Under the pieces are notes generated by a model, which made no database searches, was not told where the DNA came from, and worked only from the letters and a program-made list of their open reading frames with translations. The position numbers were made by a program, and so were the translations under genes. A stretch of 64,000 nt of DNA from Oscillospiraceae bacterium (GTDB taxonomy: Bacteria > Bacillota > Clostridia > Oscillospirales > Ruminococcaceae): contig JAGAKZ010000027.1 of NCBI GenBank assembly GCA_017848115.1, positions 1 through 64,000 on the forward strand, given 5' to 3'. Positions 1 to 8,051 of the stretch are shown piece after piece. The first letter of the stretch is position 1. Every line of letters starts with the position of its first letter.

Positions 1-146
1 ATAAAAACTGTGTTAGTCAAAAAAGAAATCATAAGTTTTTGGATGAGTCAGAGTATTTATTATACAAGACATAATAAAAACTGTGTTAGTCAAAAAAGAA
101 ATCATAAGTTTTTGGATGAGTCAGAGTATTTATTATACAAGGCATG
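1..146. repeat. 73-bp tandem direct repeat, two copies
   Basis: Two head-to-tail copies (1-73 and 74-146) differ by single-base changes near their right ends (for example ACAAGACAT versus ACAAGGCAT). A degenerate third copy (GTCAAAAAAATATAAGTTT) follows at about 155-175. The repeat holds no open frame and lies upstream of the recombinase genes. It may be part of the integrative element's non-coding control or recombination region; no function can be assigned. The first copy may be cut by the window edge. Confidence 0.85.
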
Positions 147-543
147 ATAAAGTCAGTAAGTCAAAAAAATATAAGTTTCTTACGATGTAGCCTTACCATG
201 TAGTAAGATATGTTTGGAGGTTATGATTAGTATGAATATGATTGCTAAGAGTAGTGAGTACATTTAAGGTCTAGGTATGGATATAGGTAATTGTATAACA
301 TATGAGTATATAAGGTGATGTAGCGACCTTGAGTAAGGTTTGTTTTTTTTATTGCTTTTTAGGTGGTACAAAATAAAAAAATGTTTATATTTTTGCTCCC
401 CCTTTTTTGCTCCGCGAGTTCAAAAAAGTATACTTTTATTGTTTTTTCAACTTTTATATAAATGTTGTCTATAAAGTTTGATATATGCAAATATAGATGT
501 CCATAAATATGTATGACTATTACAGATGATATGAGGTGGTAAG
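147..543. other. Non-coding stretch upstream of the recombinase operon
   Basis: About 400 bp without a convincing gene. It contains a short hairpin ACCTT-GAGT-AAGGT at 326-339 followed by a T-rich run to 350, which could be a weak rightward terminator. A possible 14-codon leader frame (MISMN...) follows a GGAGG near 217. The open frame on the minus strand at 359-583 has no ribosome-binding site and resembles nothing recognised. Confidence 0.4.
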
Positions 544-1155
544 ATGGAAGAAAGGTTGTATGGCTATGCACGTGTATCTTCAAAGGAACAGAATGCAGAT
601 AGACAGAAAGAAGCTCTAAGAAACTATGGGGTTTCAGAGAAGAATATTTTTGTTGACAAGAGTTCTGGTAAAGATACAGAAAGAGGGGGATACAAAGCCT
701 TGAGAGACTATATACTCAGAAGTGGCGATACACTTGTAGTCAAAGAACTGGATAGGTTAAGCAGGAGTAAAACTGATATCAAATGTGAGTTGGAAAACTT
801 TAAAGCTAGAAATATCAGAGTTAAGATACTAGATATTCCTACAACACTTGTAGATTTTCCGGCAGAACAAGGATGGATTCTAGATATGGTGAATACTATT
901 TTAATTGAGGTTCTTGGTAGTATCGCAGAGGCAGAACGAAAGAAGATAAGACAGAGACAGCTTGAGGGTATTGAACAGGCTCATAAAAGGAATGTGAAGT
1001 TTGGCAGACCAAGAGCAGTTAAACCAGACAATTGGTATGAAGTGATGCACAAGGTTAAAATAGGCGAGTTAAAGGCTGTAGAGGCTATGAAGATTATGGG
1101 CATCAAAAGAGGCACATATTATACGTTGATTAAGCGAGAAAGTGAGAAGAAATGA
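544..1155 (+). CDS. Serine site-specific recombinase (resolvase/invertase family)
   Basis: A 203-aa small serine recombinase that would catalyse resolution, inversion or integration of short DNA sites through a 5'-phosphoserine intermediate. The N-terminal catalytic domain carries the YARVS motif with presumed nucleophile Ser12 and the ELDRLSR arginine motif at 68-74. The long E helix is at about 115-150. A C-terminal helix-turn-helix follows a GRPR hinge near 153. A GAGGTGG Shine-Dalgarno precedes the ATG at normal spacing. Its stop overlaps the start of the next gene (ATGA), so the two are translationally coupled. Length fits the resolvase class rather than large serine integrases. Confidence 0.9.
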   Translation: MEERLYGYARVSSKEQNADRQKEALRNYGVSEKNIFVDKSSGKDTERGGYKALRDYILRSGDTLVVKELDRLSRSKTDIKCELENFKARNIRVKILDIPTTLVDFPAEQGWILDMVNTILIEVLGSIAEAERKKIRQRQLEGIEQAHKRNVKFGRPRAVKPDNWYEVMHKVKIGELKAVEAMKIMGIKRGTYYTLIKRESEKK

Positions 1156-1358
1156 TGACAGACTATAAGCATATTGATGAAATGACAATAATGGATGATG
1201 TTGTTGTATATACAATAACTGAAGTATCAAAATTACTCAAGACAAACAGGAACTTTGTTTACAACCTTATCCATTCAGGACAGCTTAAAGCTGTTCGGAT
1301 AGGTTCGCTCAAAGTACGAAAGAAAGATCTGTACAAATATATAGACGGGCTTAATTGA
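1152..1358 (+). CDS. Excisionase-like helix-turn-helix protein (Xis/MerR-type wHTH)
   Basis: A 68-aa protein whose C-terminal two thirds match the excisionase/HTH_17 pattern: TITEVSKLLKTNRNFVYNLI followed by a wing (LKAVRIGSLKVRKKDLYKYI). Such proteins bend DNA at attachment sites and bias tyrosine integrases toward excision. The start overlaps the recombinase stop (ATGA). A strong promoter for the integrase begins inside its last codons at 1355. A transcriptional-regulator role is the alternative; its place directly before int favours Xis. Confidence 0.75.
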   Translation: MMTDYKHIDEMTIMDDVVVYTITEVSKLLKTNRNFVYNLIHSGQLKAVRIGSLKVRKKDLYKYIDGLN

Positions 1359-1383
1359 CAAACAGATATGACTATGATATACT
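1355..1383 (+). promoter_or_regulatory. Promoter for the integrase gene
   Basis: TTGACA (1355-1360) and TATACT (1378-1383) are separated by 17 bp. The -35 overlaps the end of the xis-like gene. It would give the integrase transcription independent of the recombinase/xis operon. Confidence 0.7.
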
Positions 1384-1403
1384 AGATAAGTAGCATAGTC
1401 ATA
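1367..1403. repeat. 10-bp inverted repeat flanking the int promoter -10
   Basis: TATGACTATG (1367-1376) and CATAGTCATA (1394-1403) are a perfect inverted repeat enclosing the -10 box and likely transcription start. It could be an operator for the element's own regulator or a hairpin in the 5' UTR. Confidence 0.5.
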
Positions 1404-1428
1404 ATTTTACCGATTAAGGAGTGATATT

Positions 1429-2589
1429 ATGGCTAAAGTAAACGCAAGAAAAAGAGGTAATAAGTGGCAATATTACTTCGAGTGTGATAAGATTGACGGC
1501 AAAAGACAAAGAATTTGTAAGAGTGGTTTCAATACTAAGAAAGAAGCTTTAGACGCAGGGTTACAAGCGTTAAACCAATATAAAAACTATGGTACGTTTG
1601 TACCGAAAGGTGTAACCGTTGCAGAGTTCTCAGATGCATTTTTAGAATACTGTGAAGAAACTTACAAGTGGACAACTTTTAAAAGCTATGAGTCTGCTAT
1701 TAATGCCTATGTAAAACCCGAATTAGGCAGATATAAAATCGAGAATGTTGATGTTCTTATGGCTGAGAAGTTTTGTCAGAACTTAAAAACTAGAGGATTG
1801 GCTTACGGAACTATCGACAAAATAATTACAGTGTTTAAGAGTATGTTCACGTACGCTGTTAAAAAGGGCACTATAAAAATAAATCCTTTACGGCACTTTG
1901 AAATACCCAAAAACATAATCAAGCCACAATCTTCAAGTGAGTCGTACACAGATAAACAAATCCAAGAATTTTTAACGGCGTACAAAGACGAACCAGTGTT
2001 GTATGCTATTATTATGCTCGGATACCATTGTGGTTTAAGGCTCAGTGAGTCGTTGGCTTTGACTTGGGACGATGTGGACTTTCAGAATAAGACTATATGT
2101 GTCAGTAATCAAATAGCAAATAAGAAAGGCATACTCTATTTTTCGTTACCTAAGTATAACAGCGTGAGAACTATATCCATAGACGATAAGATGTATGAGT
2201 ATCTGCTTGAATTAAAACAAAGAAAAGACTCCTATCCGTTACAGTGCAGATACAGAGTTAATCTTGACAAATCTATCGAGGAAATCACTGACACCGACAC
2301 TGACACCCAGTATGTAAACTTTGTGGTGTCAAAAATAAACTCATCTGTTACCACAACAAAACAGGTGCATAATAAGATTGATGTCTATAAGCATAAAGGA
2401 TATCCTTACTTCCGTAGTCATTGGCTCAGACATACACATTGTACAAAGCTGATGACAAACGGCATCGACTTGAAGTATATCCAAGTAAGATTGGGACACA
2501 AGAACATGAGTACCACACTGGATATCTACACGCACCTAACGGATAACGTTTGTAAGTCGGAAACGGATAAGATTAATAAGTTGTTTTAG
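1429..2589 (+). CDS. Tyrosine recombinase/integrase (Tn916/phage integrase family)
   Basis: A 386-aa integrase catalysing site-specific integration and excision. An N-terminal arm-DNA-binding beta domain (residues 1-55, KRGNKWQYYFE) is followed by a SAM-like core-binding domain (60-160) and the catalytic domain (175-386). The catalytic residues are visible: Arg204 in CGLRLSE, His331 and Arg334 in HWLRHTH, His357 in LGHKNM and nucleophile Tyr367 in DIYTHL. The gene has its own promoter and a good ribosome-binding site (AAGGAG). It is the last gene of the element before chromosomal genes. It appears intact. Confidence 0.93.
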   Translation: MAKVNARKRGNKWQYYFECDKIDGKRQRICKSGFNTKKEALDAGLQALNQYKNYGTFVPKGVTVAEFSDAFLEYCEETYKWTTFKSYESAINAYVKPELGRYKIENVDVLMAEKFCQNLKTRGLAYGTIDKIITVFKSMFTYAVKKGTIKINPLRHFEIPKNIIKPQSSSESYTDKQIQEFLTAYKDEPVLYAIIMLGYHCGLRLSESLALTWDDVDFQNKTICVSNQIANKKGILYFSLPKYNSVRTISIDDKMYEYLLELKQRKDSYPLQCRYRVNLDKSIEEITDTDTDTQYVNFVVSKINSSVTTTKQVHNKIDVYKHKGYPYFRSHWLRHTHCTKLMTNGIDLKYIQVRLGHKNMSTTLDIYTHLTDNVCKSETDKINKLF

Positions 2590-2611
2590 TATAGCATTTA
2601 TGGTTTTAAGT

Positions 2612-2633
2612 TGACACCCACGCTGACACCCAT
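2612..2633. repeat. Direct repeats TGACACCCA, candidate integrase arm sites
   Basis: Two copies of TGACACCCA (2612-2620 and 2625-2633) lie 20-45 bp past the integrase stop, followed by related CCACCC and GAGACACC words. Integrases with this kind of N-terminal domain bind short direct repeats near element ends. A related TGACACCCA also occurs inside the integrase gene near 2301, so chance cannot be excluded. Confidence 0.3.
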
Positions 2634-2722
2634 TTGCCACCCGAGACACCTTGATATAATAAGATACAACAGAATATAATAAAATACTTAGAACACGCAA
2701 TGATGGGGTTTAAGTATAAAAC

Positions 2723-2815
2723 AGACTACGTAAATATGTAGTCTATATAAAGAGAAAACGGCATAGACAGTTTATTTGTACCATCCTGTCTTTAAAAAAA
2801 ACTAGGGCTGATTTT
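2723..2815 (+). promoter_or_regulatory. Structured leader of the que operon, possible preQ1-type riboswitch
   Basis: The leader contains hairpin AGACTAC/GTAGTCT (2723-2744), an alternative pairing GTCTAT/ATAGAC (2741-2746 with 2763-2768) and stem GACAG/CTGTC (2766-2790). An A-rich tail ending ACTAGG follows. The order short stem, A-rich tail with CTA, terminator, que genes is that of preQ1-I riboswitches, which commonly control queuosine precursor operons. However, the loop lacks the usual GTTC word and no convincing pseudoknot partner for CTAG is visible. The call therefore rests mainly on context. Confidence 0.3.
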
Positions 2816-2856
2816 GTACGATTTAAAATAAAAATACATAATTGACTTTAGTTATA

Positions 2857-2885
2857 AGCAGGCAGTTTTTTGTCTGCTTTTCTTT
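2857..2885 (+). terminator. Intrinsic terminator in the que leader
   Basis: Stem AGCAGGC/GTCTGCT (2857-2863 with 2872-2878) is followed by TTTCTTT. It sits only about 25 bp before queD, so it is more likely an attenuator belonging to the leader than the end of an upstream gene. Confidence 0.6.
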
Positions 2886-2910
2886 AATTTAAATAAGGAG
2901 TGACTTGTTT

Positions 2911-3339
2911 TTGTACACATTAAGAACGGAATCGGAATTTGACAGTGCCCATTTTTTATCTGGGTACGAAGGCAAATGCAGTAATATTCACGGACATAGA
3001 TGGAAGGTAGTTGCTGAAGTATCAGCTGATAAATTAGTTGAAGATGGTCAGGAAAGAGGTATGCTTGTTGATTTTAAAACTTTCAAGGATATTCTTAAAG
3101 AAGAAACAGAAAGTATGGATCATGCTCTGATAATAGAACGTGATACGCTTGGAGATACTCTTTACAGTATGCTTTGCGACAAAGGTTTCAAAATCATTTC
3201 TCTTGACTTCAGACCAACAGCAGAAAATCTTTCAAAGTTTTTCTATGACAGATTAGCAGAACGTGGTTTGCCGGTAAAGGAAATACACGTTTATGAGACT
3301 CCTAACAATTGTGCAATATATAATGGACAGGAAGAATAA
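2911..3339 (+). CDS. queD: 6-carboxytetrahydropterin synthase QueD
   Basis: Converts dihydroneopterin triphosphate to 6-carboxy-5,6,7,8-tetrahydropterin, the second step of preQ0/queuosine synthesis. The fold of 6-pyruvoyl-tetrahydropterin synthases is recognisable. Zinc ligands are in SAHFL and HGHRW, and a catalytic Cys sits in GKCSNIHGH. A conserved Glu lies near the C-terminus (VYETPN). The start is TTG: one at 2911 is 10 bp after AAGGAG, and an in-frame TTG at 2905 is possible but close to the Shine-Dalgarno. First gene of a five-gene operon, 1 bp before the queE start. Confidence 0.92.
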   Translation: MYTLRTESEFDSAHFLSGYEGKCSNIHGHRWKVVAEVSADKLVEDGQERGMLVDFKTFKDILKEETESMDHALIIERDTLGDTLYSMLCDKGFKIISLDFRPTAENLSKFFYDRLAERGLPVKEIHVYETPNNCAIYNGQEE

Positions 3340-3340
3340 T

Positions 3341-4006
3341 ATGAAGTTTAATGTAGCAGAAAAGTTTGTAAGTGTAAACGGGGAAGGGCGTCTTGCAGGA
3401 CAGCTGGCGGTTTTTATAAGATTTTGCAGATGCAATCTTGATTGCACTTATTGTGATACAGGCTGGGCAAGAGATCTGGGCGTTGCATATGAAGTAATGG
3501 ACACAGAACAGATATATGATTATATAAAAAGTACAGGCGTAAAAAATGTGACTATTACCGGTGGCGAGCCTTTGATACAGGACGGAATAAGAGAACTTTT
3601 TGAAAAACTTGCTACTGATAAGACATTGAGAGTAGAAGTTGAAACAAATGGCAGTGTGGATATTTCACAGTTTATGGATATAAAGGATAGACCGTCATTT
3701 ACTGTTGATTATAAACTCCCTGCAAGTGGTATGGAAGATCAGATGTTTTTGCTTAACTTCAGCAGAGTTGGTTCGATTGATACAGTAAAATTTGTAGTAT
3801 CAGATGAAAATGATCTGAATAAAGCAAAACAGGTCATAGAAAAATTTGAACTTACAAAAAAATGTTCAGTGTATCTGAGTCCTGTTTTCGGAAAGATTTC
3901 TCCGGAACAGATAGTTGAGTTTATGAAGGAAAATAATCTTAATAATATAAATTTGCAGCTACAGATTCACAAAATAATCTGGGATCCTAATAAAAAAGGA
4001 GTGTAA
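3341..4006 (+). CDS. queE: 7-carboxy-7-deazaguanine synthase QueE
   Basis: A radical SAM enzyme that contracts 6-carboxytetrahydropterin to 7-carboxy-7-deazaguanine. The CxxxCxxC cluster motif is Cys31, Cys35 and Cys38 (CNLDCTYC). The N-terminus has the typical FVSVNGEG substrate loop, and the SAM-binding TITGGEP motif follows. The start is ATG 3341, directly after the queD stop with GGAAG upstream; an in-frame upstream ATG inside queD is not needed. 221 aa is normal for the family. Same operon as queD and folE. Confidence 0.93.
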   Translation: MKFNVAEKFVSVNGEGRLAGQLAVFIRFCRCNLDCTYCDTGWARDLGVAYEVMDTEQIYDYIKSTGVKNVTITGGEPLIQDGIRELFEKLATDKTLRVEVETNGSVDISQFMDIKDRPSFTVDYKLPASGMEDQMFLLNFSRVGSIDTVKFVVSDENDLNKAKQVIEKFELTKKCSVYLSPVFGKISPEQIVEFMKENNLNNINLQLQIHKIIWDPNKKGV

Positions 4007-4012
4007 GGATAA

Positions 4013-4585
4013 GTGGCTATTGATACAGAAGCAATAAAAAAACATATAAGGGGTATAATAATTGCGCTTGGTGATGATCCCGAAAGAGAAGGACTTGTTG
4101 ATACGCCTAAACGTGTAGCAAAGATGTATGAAAAAGTTTTTGAAGGTATGAACTATACAAATGATGAAATAGCGGATATGTTCAATAAGACTTTTTCAAT
4201 AGATAATAATGATTCCGAACAGGACATGGTCATAGTAAAGGATATAGAAGTTTTCAGTTACTGTGAACATCATCTTGCACTTATGTATGATATGAAAGTT
4301 TCTATAGCATATCTTCCGAAGGACAAAGTTATCGGAATAAGCAAACTTGCAAGAATCGCCGATATGGTAGCCAAGAGATTGCAGCTGCAGGAACGTATAG
4401 GTTCGGATATTGCTGAAATAGTACAGAAAATTACCGGTTCAGATGATGTGGCTGTACTTATCGAAGGTTGTCATAGCTGTATGACAGCACGAGGAATAAA
4501 GAAAACTGCTTCCAAAACAGCGACAACCACTCTGAGAGGTCGCTTTAAAACTGATGCTATGCTTCAGAATCAATTATTCAGGTAG
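4013..4585 (+). CDS. folE: GTP cyclohydrolase I FolE
   Basis: Hydrolyses GTP to 7,8-dihydroneopterin triphosphate, the entry step feeding QueD (and folate). The 190-aa protein shows the family signatures VFSYCEHHL and [11 protein letters not shown], which supply the zinc-binding Cys and His residues. DTPKRVAKM is in the N-terminal part. The start is GTG after AAGGAT. Located between queE and queC, so its main role here is probably deazapurine synthesis. No type IB features were seen. Confidence 0.94.
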   Translation: MAIDTEAIKKHIRGIIIALGDDPEREGLVDTPKRVAKMYEKVFEGMNYTNDEIADMFNKTFSIDNNDSEQDMVIVKDIEVFSYCEHHLALMYDMKVSIAYLPKDKVIGISKLARIADMVAKRLQLQERIGSDIAEIVQKITGSDDVAVLIEGCHSCMTARGIKKTASKTATTTLRGRFKTDAMLQNQLFR

Positions 4586-4595
4586 AGGTGATAAT

Positions 4596-5279
4596 ATGAA
4601 AGCACTGGTATTATTCAGTGGTGGTATAGACAGTACAACTTGTCTGGCAATGGCTGTTGACAAATACGGTAAAGAAAATGTTACAGCATTGTCTGTATTT
4701 TATGGTCAGAAACATAAAAAAGAAATTGATGCTGCTGTTCTTATAGCAGAATACTATGGTGTGGAATATATAAATATTGATCTGATGCGTATATTTTCAT
4801 ACAGCAATTGTTCGCTTCTTCAGAACTCTTCCGAAGAAATACCGGAAGAAAGTTACGCTGAGCAACTTAAAAAGACTGATGGTACACCGGTATCAACATA
4901 TGTGCCGTTCAGAAATGGTTTGCTGTTGTCTACAGCGGCAAGTATAGCTTTATCAAAAGAATGCAGTATCATATATTATGGAGTTCACAGTGATGATGCG
5001 GCAGGAGCGGCTTATCCTGACTGCACTGAGGTATTTAATAATGCCATGAATACTGCAATATATGAAGGTAGCGGAAAACAATTGCATATAGAAGCTCCGT
5101 TTGTAAGCTGTACAAAAGCAGAAATAGTAAAAAAAGGTCTGGAACTTGGTGTTCCCTATGAACTTACATGGAGCTGTTACGCAGGCAATGATGAGCCTTG
5201 CGGAAAGTGCGGAACTTGTATAGACAGGGAAAATGCTTTCACAGCCAACGGTATAGTTGACCCGTTAAAAAATAAATAG
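4596..5279 (+). CDS. queC: 7-cyano-7-deazaguanine synthase QueC
   Basis: An ATP-dependent enzyme that turns 7-carboxy-7-deazaguanine and ammonia into preQ0. The N-terminal PP-loop FSGGIDSTT binds ATP. The C-terminal CYAGNDEPCGKCGTC supplies the four zinc-binding cysteines. The start at ATG 4596 is preceded by GAGGTGA; the frame extends further upstream into folE without need. The 227-aa length is typical. Fourth gene of the operon. Confidence 0.94.
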   Translation: MKALVLFSGGIDSTTCLAMAVDKYGKENVTALSVFYGQKHKKEIDAAVLIAEYYGVEYINIDLMRIFSYSNCSLLQNSSEEIPEESYAEQLKKTDGTPVSTYVPFRNGLLLSTAASIALSKECSIIYYGVHSDDAAGAAYPDCTEVFNNAMNTAIYEGSGKQLHIEAPFVSCTKAEIVKKGLELGVPYELTWSCYAGNDEPCGKCGTCIDRENAFTANGIVDPLKNK

Positions 5280-5298
5280 TTAAAGGAATCAATAATTT

Positions 5299-5790
5299 AT
5301 GAGAACATCTAAAGAAACAGATGGATTGACTTTACTTGGAAACAAAAAAGTCAAGTATCCTGATAATTATGCTCCGCAGTTGTTAGAAACATTTGCAAAC
5401 AAGCATTGCGGAAATGATTATTTTGTAAAATTCAATTGTCCGGAATTTACAAGCCTTTGTCCGATAACAGGACAGCCGGATTTTGCGACAATATATATTT
5501 CATATATTCCGGGAAAGAAAATGGTTGAGAGCAAGTCGCTCAAACTTTATCTTTTCAGTTTTAGAAATCACGGAGATTTTCATGAAGACTGCGTAAATAT
5601 AATAATGAAAGATCTTATAAAGCTGATGGATCCGAAATATATAGAAGTATGGGGAAAATTTACTCCAAGAGGCGGAATATCAATAGATCCTTACTGCAAT
5701 TACGGTCAGAAGGGTACAAAGTGGGAGAAGTTTGCATTTCATCGACTTCTTAATCATGATATGTATCCTGAGAAAATAGACAACAGATAA
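5299..5790 (+). CDS. queF: NADPH-dependent preQ0 reductase QueF
   Basis: Reduces the nitrile of preQ0 to preQ1. The 163-aa protein is the short (type I, tunnelling-fold) form. The signature [13 protein letters not shown] is present, the presumed catalytic Cys lies in [13 protein letters not shown], and the nucleotide-binding His/Asp region is [11 protein letters not shown]. Last gene of the operon. Its presence indicates that the cell makes preQ1 itself from GTP, although the downstream genes tgt, queA and queG/H are not in this window. Confidence 0.94.
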   Translation: MRTSKETDGLTLLGNKKVKYPDNYAPQLLETFANKHCGNDYFVKFNCPEFTSLCPITGQPDFATIYISYIPGKKMVESKSLKLYLFSFRNHGDFHEDCVNIIMKDLIKLMDPKYIEVWGKFTPRGGISIDPYCNYGQKGTKWEKFAFHRLLNHDMYPEKIDNR

Positions 5791-5813
5791 TTGCATTTAT
5801 GGGGTGAGATTTT

Positions 5814-7073
5814 ATGAAAAAATTTTCCGCTGTAATTTTAAGCGGTTTACTTTGCAGTACAGCTCTTTTGTTTGCGTCATGCGGTGATAAGACTGTTGAC
5901 AAATCGCAAATGGAAGAATATATAGAAAACAAATACTATAGCGATAATCCAAACGAAAAAATAAAGAGTCTTGTTATTGATAAAAGAAACACTGATAAAA
6001 AAGAAGAAACTGATGATATATGGTGTACAGTTATATCAAATGACGGTAAATGTGAATACACCAGACAGTTTTATCTTAAAGCAAGATTATACGATGCGTC
6101 AGGCTGGAAACTCAAAGAGTTTGAAGAGTACAATAAAGAAAAATGGGAAACAGTACCGGTATCAGGCGTAAGCATAGAAGAAATAAAAAATGCTATAAAT
6201 TATTCATATATACAGGCAGGAGACTATGAGTGGTGCATAACTCCTGACAATCTTGATGATGTTACTATGAAAGATCAGTCCACGGACCTTAAAATGCTTA
6301 AAGATGATGTGACAATTGATATTTCAATGAGTACGGATATAATGAAAGTTAAAGTTCCGGTCAAGGTGAAGTTTGTATATGAAGATCAGTGGCGTCTTGA
6401 AACTTTTGAACAGGCAGAAGCTGTTGAACCTGAATACAAAGAAGGATTTAAACCGGATATAACCGATGACATTATCATAGAAGCGTTGTCACAGACTCCT
6501 CTTAAAGTCGGGGGTACACTTGATCAGCAGACAGTTACGATAACCGAAGAATATGTAAAAGATCTAAAAATAACAGAACAGAAACATTCGTTTGAAGGTC
6601 ATCACAATACGGTAAACTGCGAATTTGTACTTGAAAAAAATGAAGTAGTTATGAACATTATTTCCGAACTTAATTTTGAACTTAATTTTGAAGAAAAAGA
6701 GTGGGAATTCAAATATCTTAATTATACTCCAACAATTACTTCATTTGATCTGAGTGGTAAATGGGAAGGTACGTATATTGCTTCTCAGGGTGAAACTAAT
6801 CTTACACTTGATATCACTCAGAACAATGCCAATAAACTGGACGCTGTATTTGAGTTTTTTGTTGATCCGAAAAACAAGGAAAAGCCTGACGGAAGTTTTA
6901 AGATGTCTGGAAATCTCTATACTGACAGTTTTACTTTTTATCTTGGAGCAGGAGAATGGATCGTCAAGCCGGAAGGATATTCGACGATTGACCTTTATGG
7001 TGTTTATATGATAGATGAAGGTTGTCTGAAACAAAATTCAGGGTGGGGCTTTAATCTTAAAAAAATCGGGTAA
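5814..7073 (+). CDS. Predicted lipoprotein of unknown function
   Basis: A 419-aa secreted lipoprotein: N-terminal MKKF, hydrophobic core and lipobox LFASC with acylated Cys23. The mature part is acidic with repeated 'threonine/lysine - EITDD' beta-rich segments. Two similar blocks near residues 90-220 and 225-330 (each around a '(I/V)T.D..IEAL/IKNAI' and 'VPVKVKF' type pattern) suggest a duplicated domain. A C-terminal 'LSGKWEGTYIA' segment (about 315-419) resembles lipocalin-like ligand-binding barrels. I do not recognise the family. It follows queF by 23 bp, so it may be read through from the que operon. Confidence 0.7.
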   Translation: MKKFSAVILSGLLCSTALLFASCGDKTVDKSQMEEYIENKYYSDNPNEKIKSLVIDKRNTDKKEETDDIWCTVISNDGKCEYTRQFYLKARLYDASGWKLKEFEEYNKEKWETVPVSGVSIEEIKNAINYSYIQAGDYEWCITPDNLDDVTMKDQSTDLKMLKDDVTIDISMSTDIMKVKVPVKVKFVYEDQWRLETFEQAEAVEPEYKEGFKPDITDDIIIEALSQTPLKVGGTLDQQTVTITEEYVKDLKITEQKHSFEGHHNTVNCEFVLEKNEVVMNIISELNFELNFEEKEWEFKYLNYTPTITSFDLSGKWEGTYIASQGETNLTLDITQNNANKLDAVFEFFVDPKNKEKPDGSFKMSGNLYTDSFTFYLGAGEWIVKPEGYSTIDLYGVYMIDEGCLKQNSGWGFNLKKIG

Positions 7074-7081
7074 ATATATCA

Positions 7082-7110
7082 TTGACAATATGAAGTAATA
7101 ATAATATAAT
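7082..7110 (+). promoter_or_regulatory. Promoter of the pantothenate/CoA operon
   Basis: TTGACA (7082-7087), 17-bp spacer, TATAAT (7105-7110), perfect consensus, about 35 bp before panB. Confidence 0.8.
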
Positions 7111-7146
7111 AAAAACATACTGTATTAAAACAAGGAGATGTATCAT

Positions 7147-8001
7147 ATGAAAAATACAGCAGCAACAATAAAAGAGCAGAAAAGAAAAGGCGAAAAGATC
7201 ACAATGCTTACAGCATATGATTATTCGACTGCCAAACTTATGGACAGTGTCGGGATCAATTCTATCCTTGTTGGTGATTCTCTCGGTATGGTCATGCTTG
7301 GTTATGAAGATACATTGTCTGTTACTATGGAAGATATGATACATCATACAGCTGCTGTTGCAAGAGGTGCAAAAAATGCTTTTATCGTTGCTGATATGCC
7401 TTTTATGTCATATCAGGTTTCTGTAAGTCAGGCTGTTGAAAATGCCGGAAGACTCATAAAAGAAGGCAGAGCAAATGCTGTAAAGTTAGAAGGTGGTGCA
7501 ACAGTATGCGAGCAGATAACAGCGATCACAAACGCATCAATTCCTGTAGTTGCACATCTCGGACTTACTCCGCAGTCTGTAAATGCTTTCGGTGGTTTTA
7601 AAGTTCAGGGAAAAGATGAAGCGGCGGCACTCAGACTTATAAGTGATGCTGTTGCAATACAAAAAGCAGGGGCGGTTGCTGTCGTGCTTGAATGTATTCC
7701 TTATAAGCTTGCAACATATGTTACATCAATACTTGATATACCTACTATCGGAATAGGTGCAGGAAACGGTTGTGATGGTCAGGTTCTTGTTTATCATGAT
7801 ATGCTTGCTATGTACGATGATATCACGCCTAAGTTTGCAAAGAAATTTGCAAATGCAGGAGAAGTTATGAAAGAGGGATTTATGGCTTATATACGTGAAA
7901 CACAGTCGGGAGAATATCCGTCAGCTGAACATGTATTCAAAGCCAATACAGATGATAATATCGATTATGAGAAACTTGCGGCACAGTTATTTGAAAATTG
8001 A
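7147..8001 (+). CDS. panB: 3-methyl-2-oxobutanoate hydroxymethyltransferase PanB
   Basis: Transfers a hydroxymethyl group from methylene-THF to alpha-ketoisovalerate, first committed step to pantothenate. TIM-barrel family signatures: [28 protein letters not shown] (metal-binding Asp) and a VKLEGG strand with [27 protein letters not shown] loop follows. The ATG at 7147 sits 10 bp from AAGGAG, whereas the in-frame ATG at 7138 is only 1 bp away, so 7147 is preferred (284 aa). First gene of panB-panC-panD-coaBC. Confidence 0.95.
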   Translation: MKNTAATIKEQKRKGEKITMLTAYDYSTAKLMDSVGINSILVGDSLGMVMLGYEDTLSVTMEDMIHHTAAVARGAKNAFIVADMPFMSYQVSVSQAVENAGRLIKEGRANAVKLEGGATVCEQITAITNASIPVVAHLGLTPQSVNAFGGFKVQGKDEAAALRLISDAVAIQKAGAVAVVLECIPYKLATYVTSILDIPTIGIGAGNGCDGQVLVYHDMLAMYDDITPKFAKKFANAGEVMKEGFMAYIRETQSGEYPSAEHVFKANTDDNIDYEKLAAQLFEN

Positions 8002-8051
8002 GTTTTAGCACGTTTAAACATATATAATTTTATTGGAAAGAGGTTTTTACT

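Larger units (their letters stand above)
544..2633 (+). mobile_element. One end of an integrative element (serine recombinase, Xis, tyrosine integrase)
   Basis: Three consecutive plus-strand genes encode a serine recombinase, a small excisionase-like protein and a Tn916/phage-type tyrosine integrase. The integrase is the last gene before the chromosomal queuosine operon, as expected when the element end lies just downstream of int. Repeated TGACACCCA motifs at 2612-2633 are candidate arm-type integrase sites. The left end and any cargo lie outside the window, so element type and exact boundary are unknown. Confidence 0.6.

Noticed and set aside
359-583. 74-aa open frame on the minus strand upstream of the recombinase
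   Set aside because: No ribosome-binding site, AT-driven composition, overlaps the recombinase start; looks like chance.
2766-2815. Firm call of a preQ1-I riboswitch
   Set aside because: Stem, A-rich tail and position fit, but the conserved loop GTTC and a clear pseudoknot partner are missing; kept only as a low-confidence leader.
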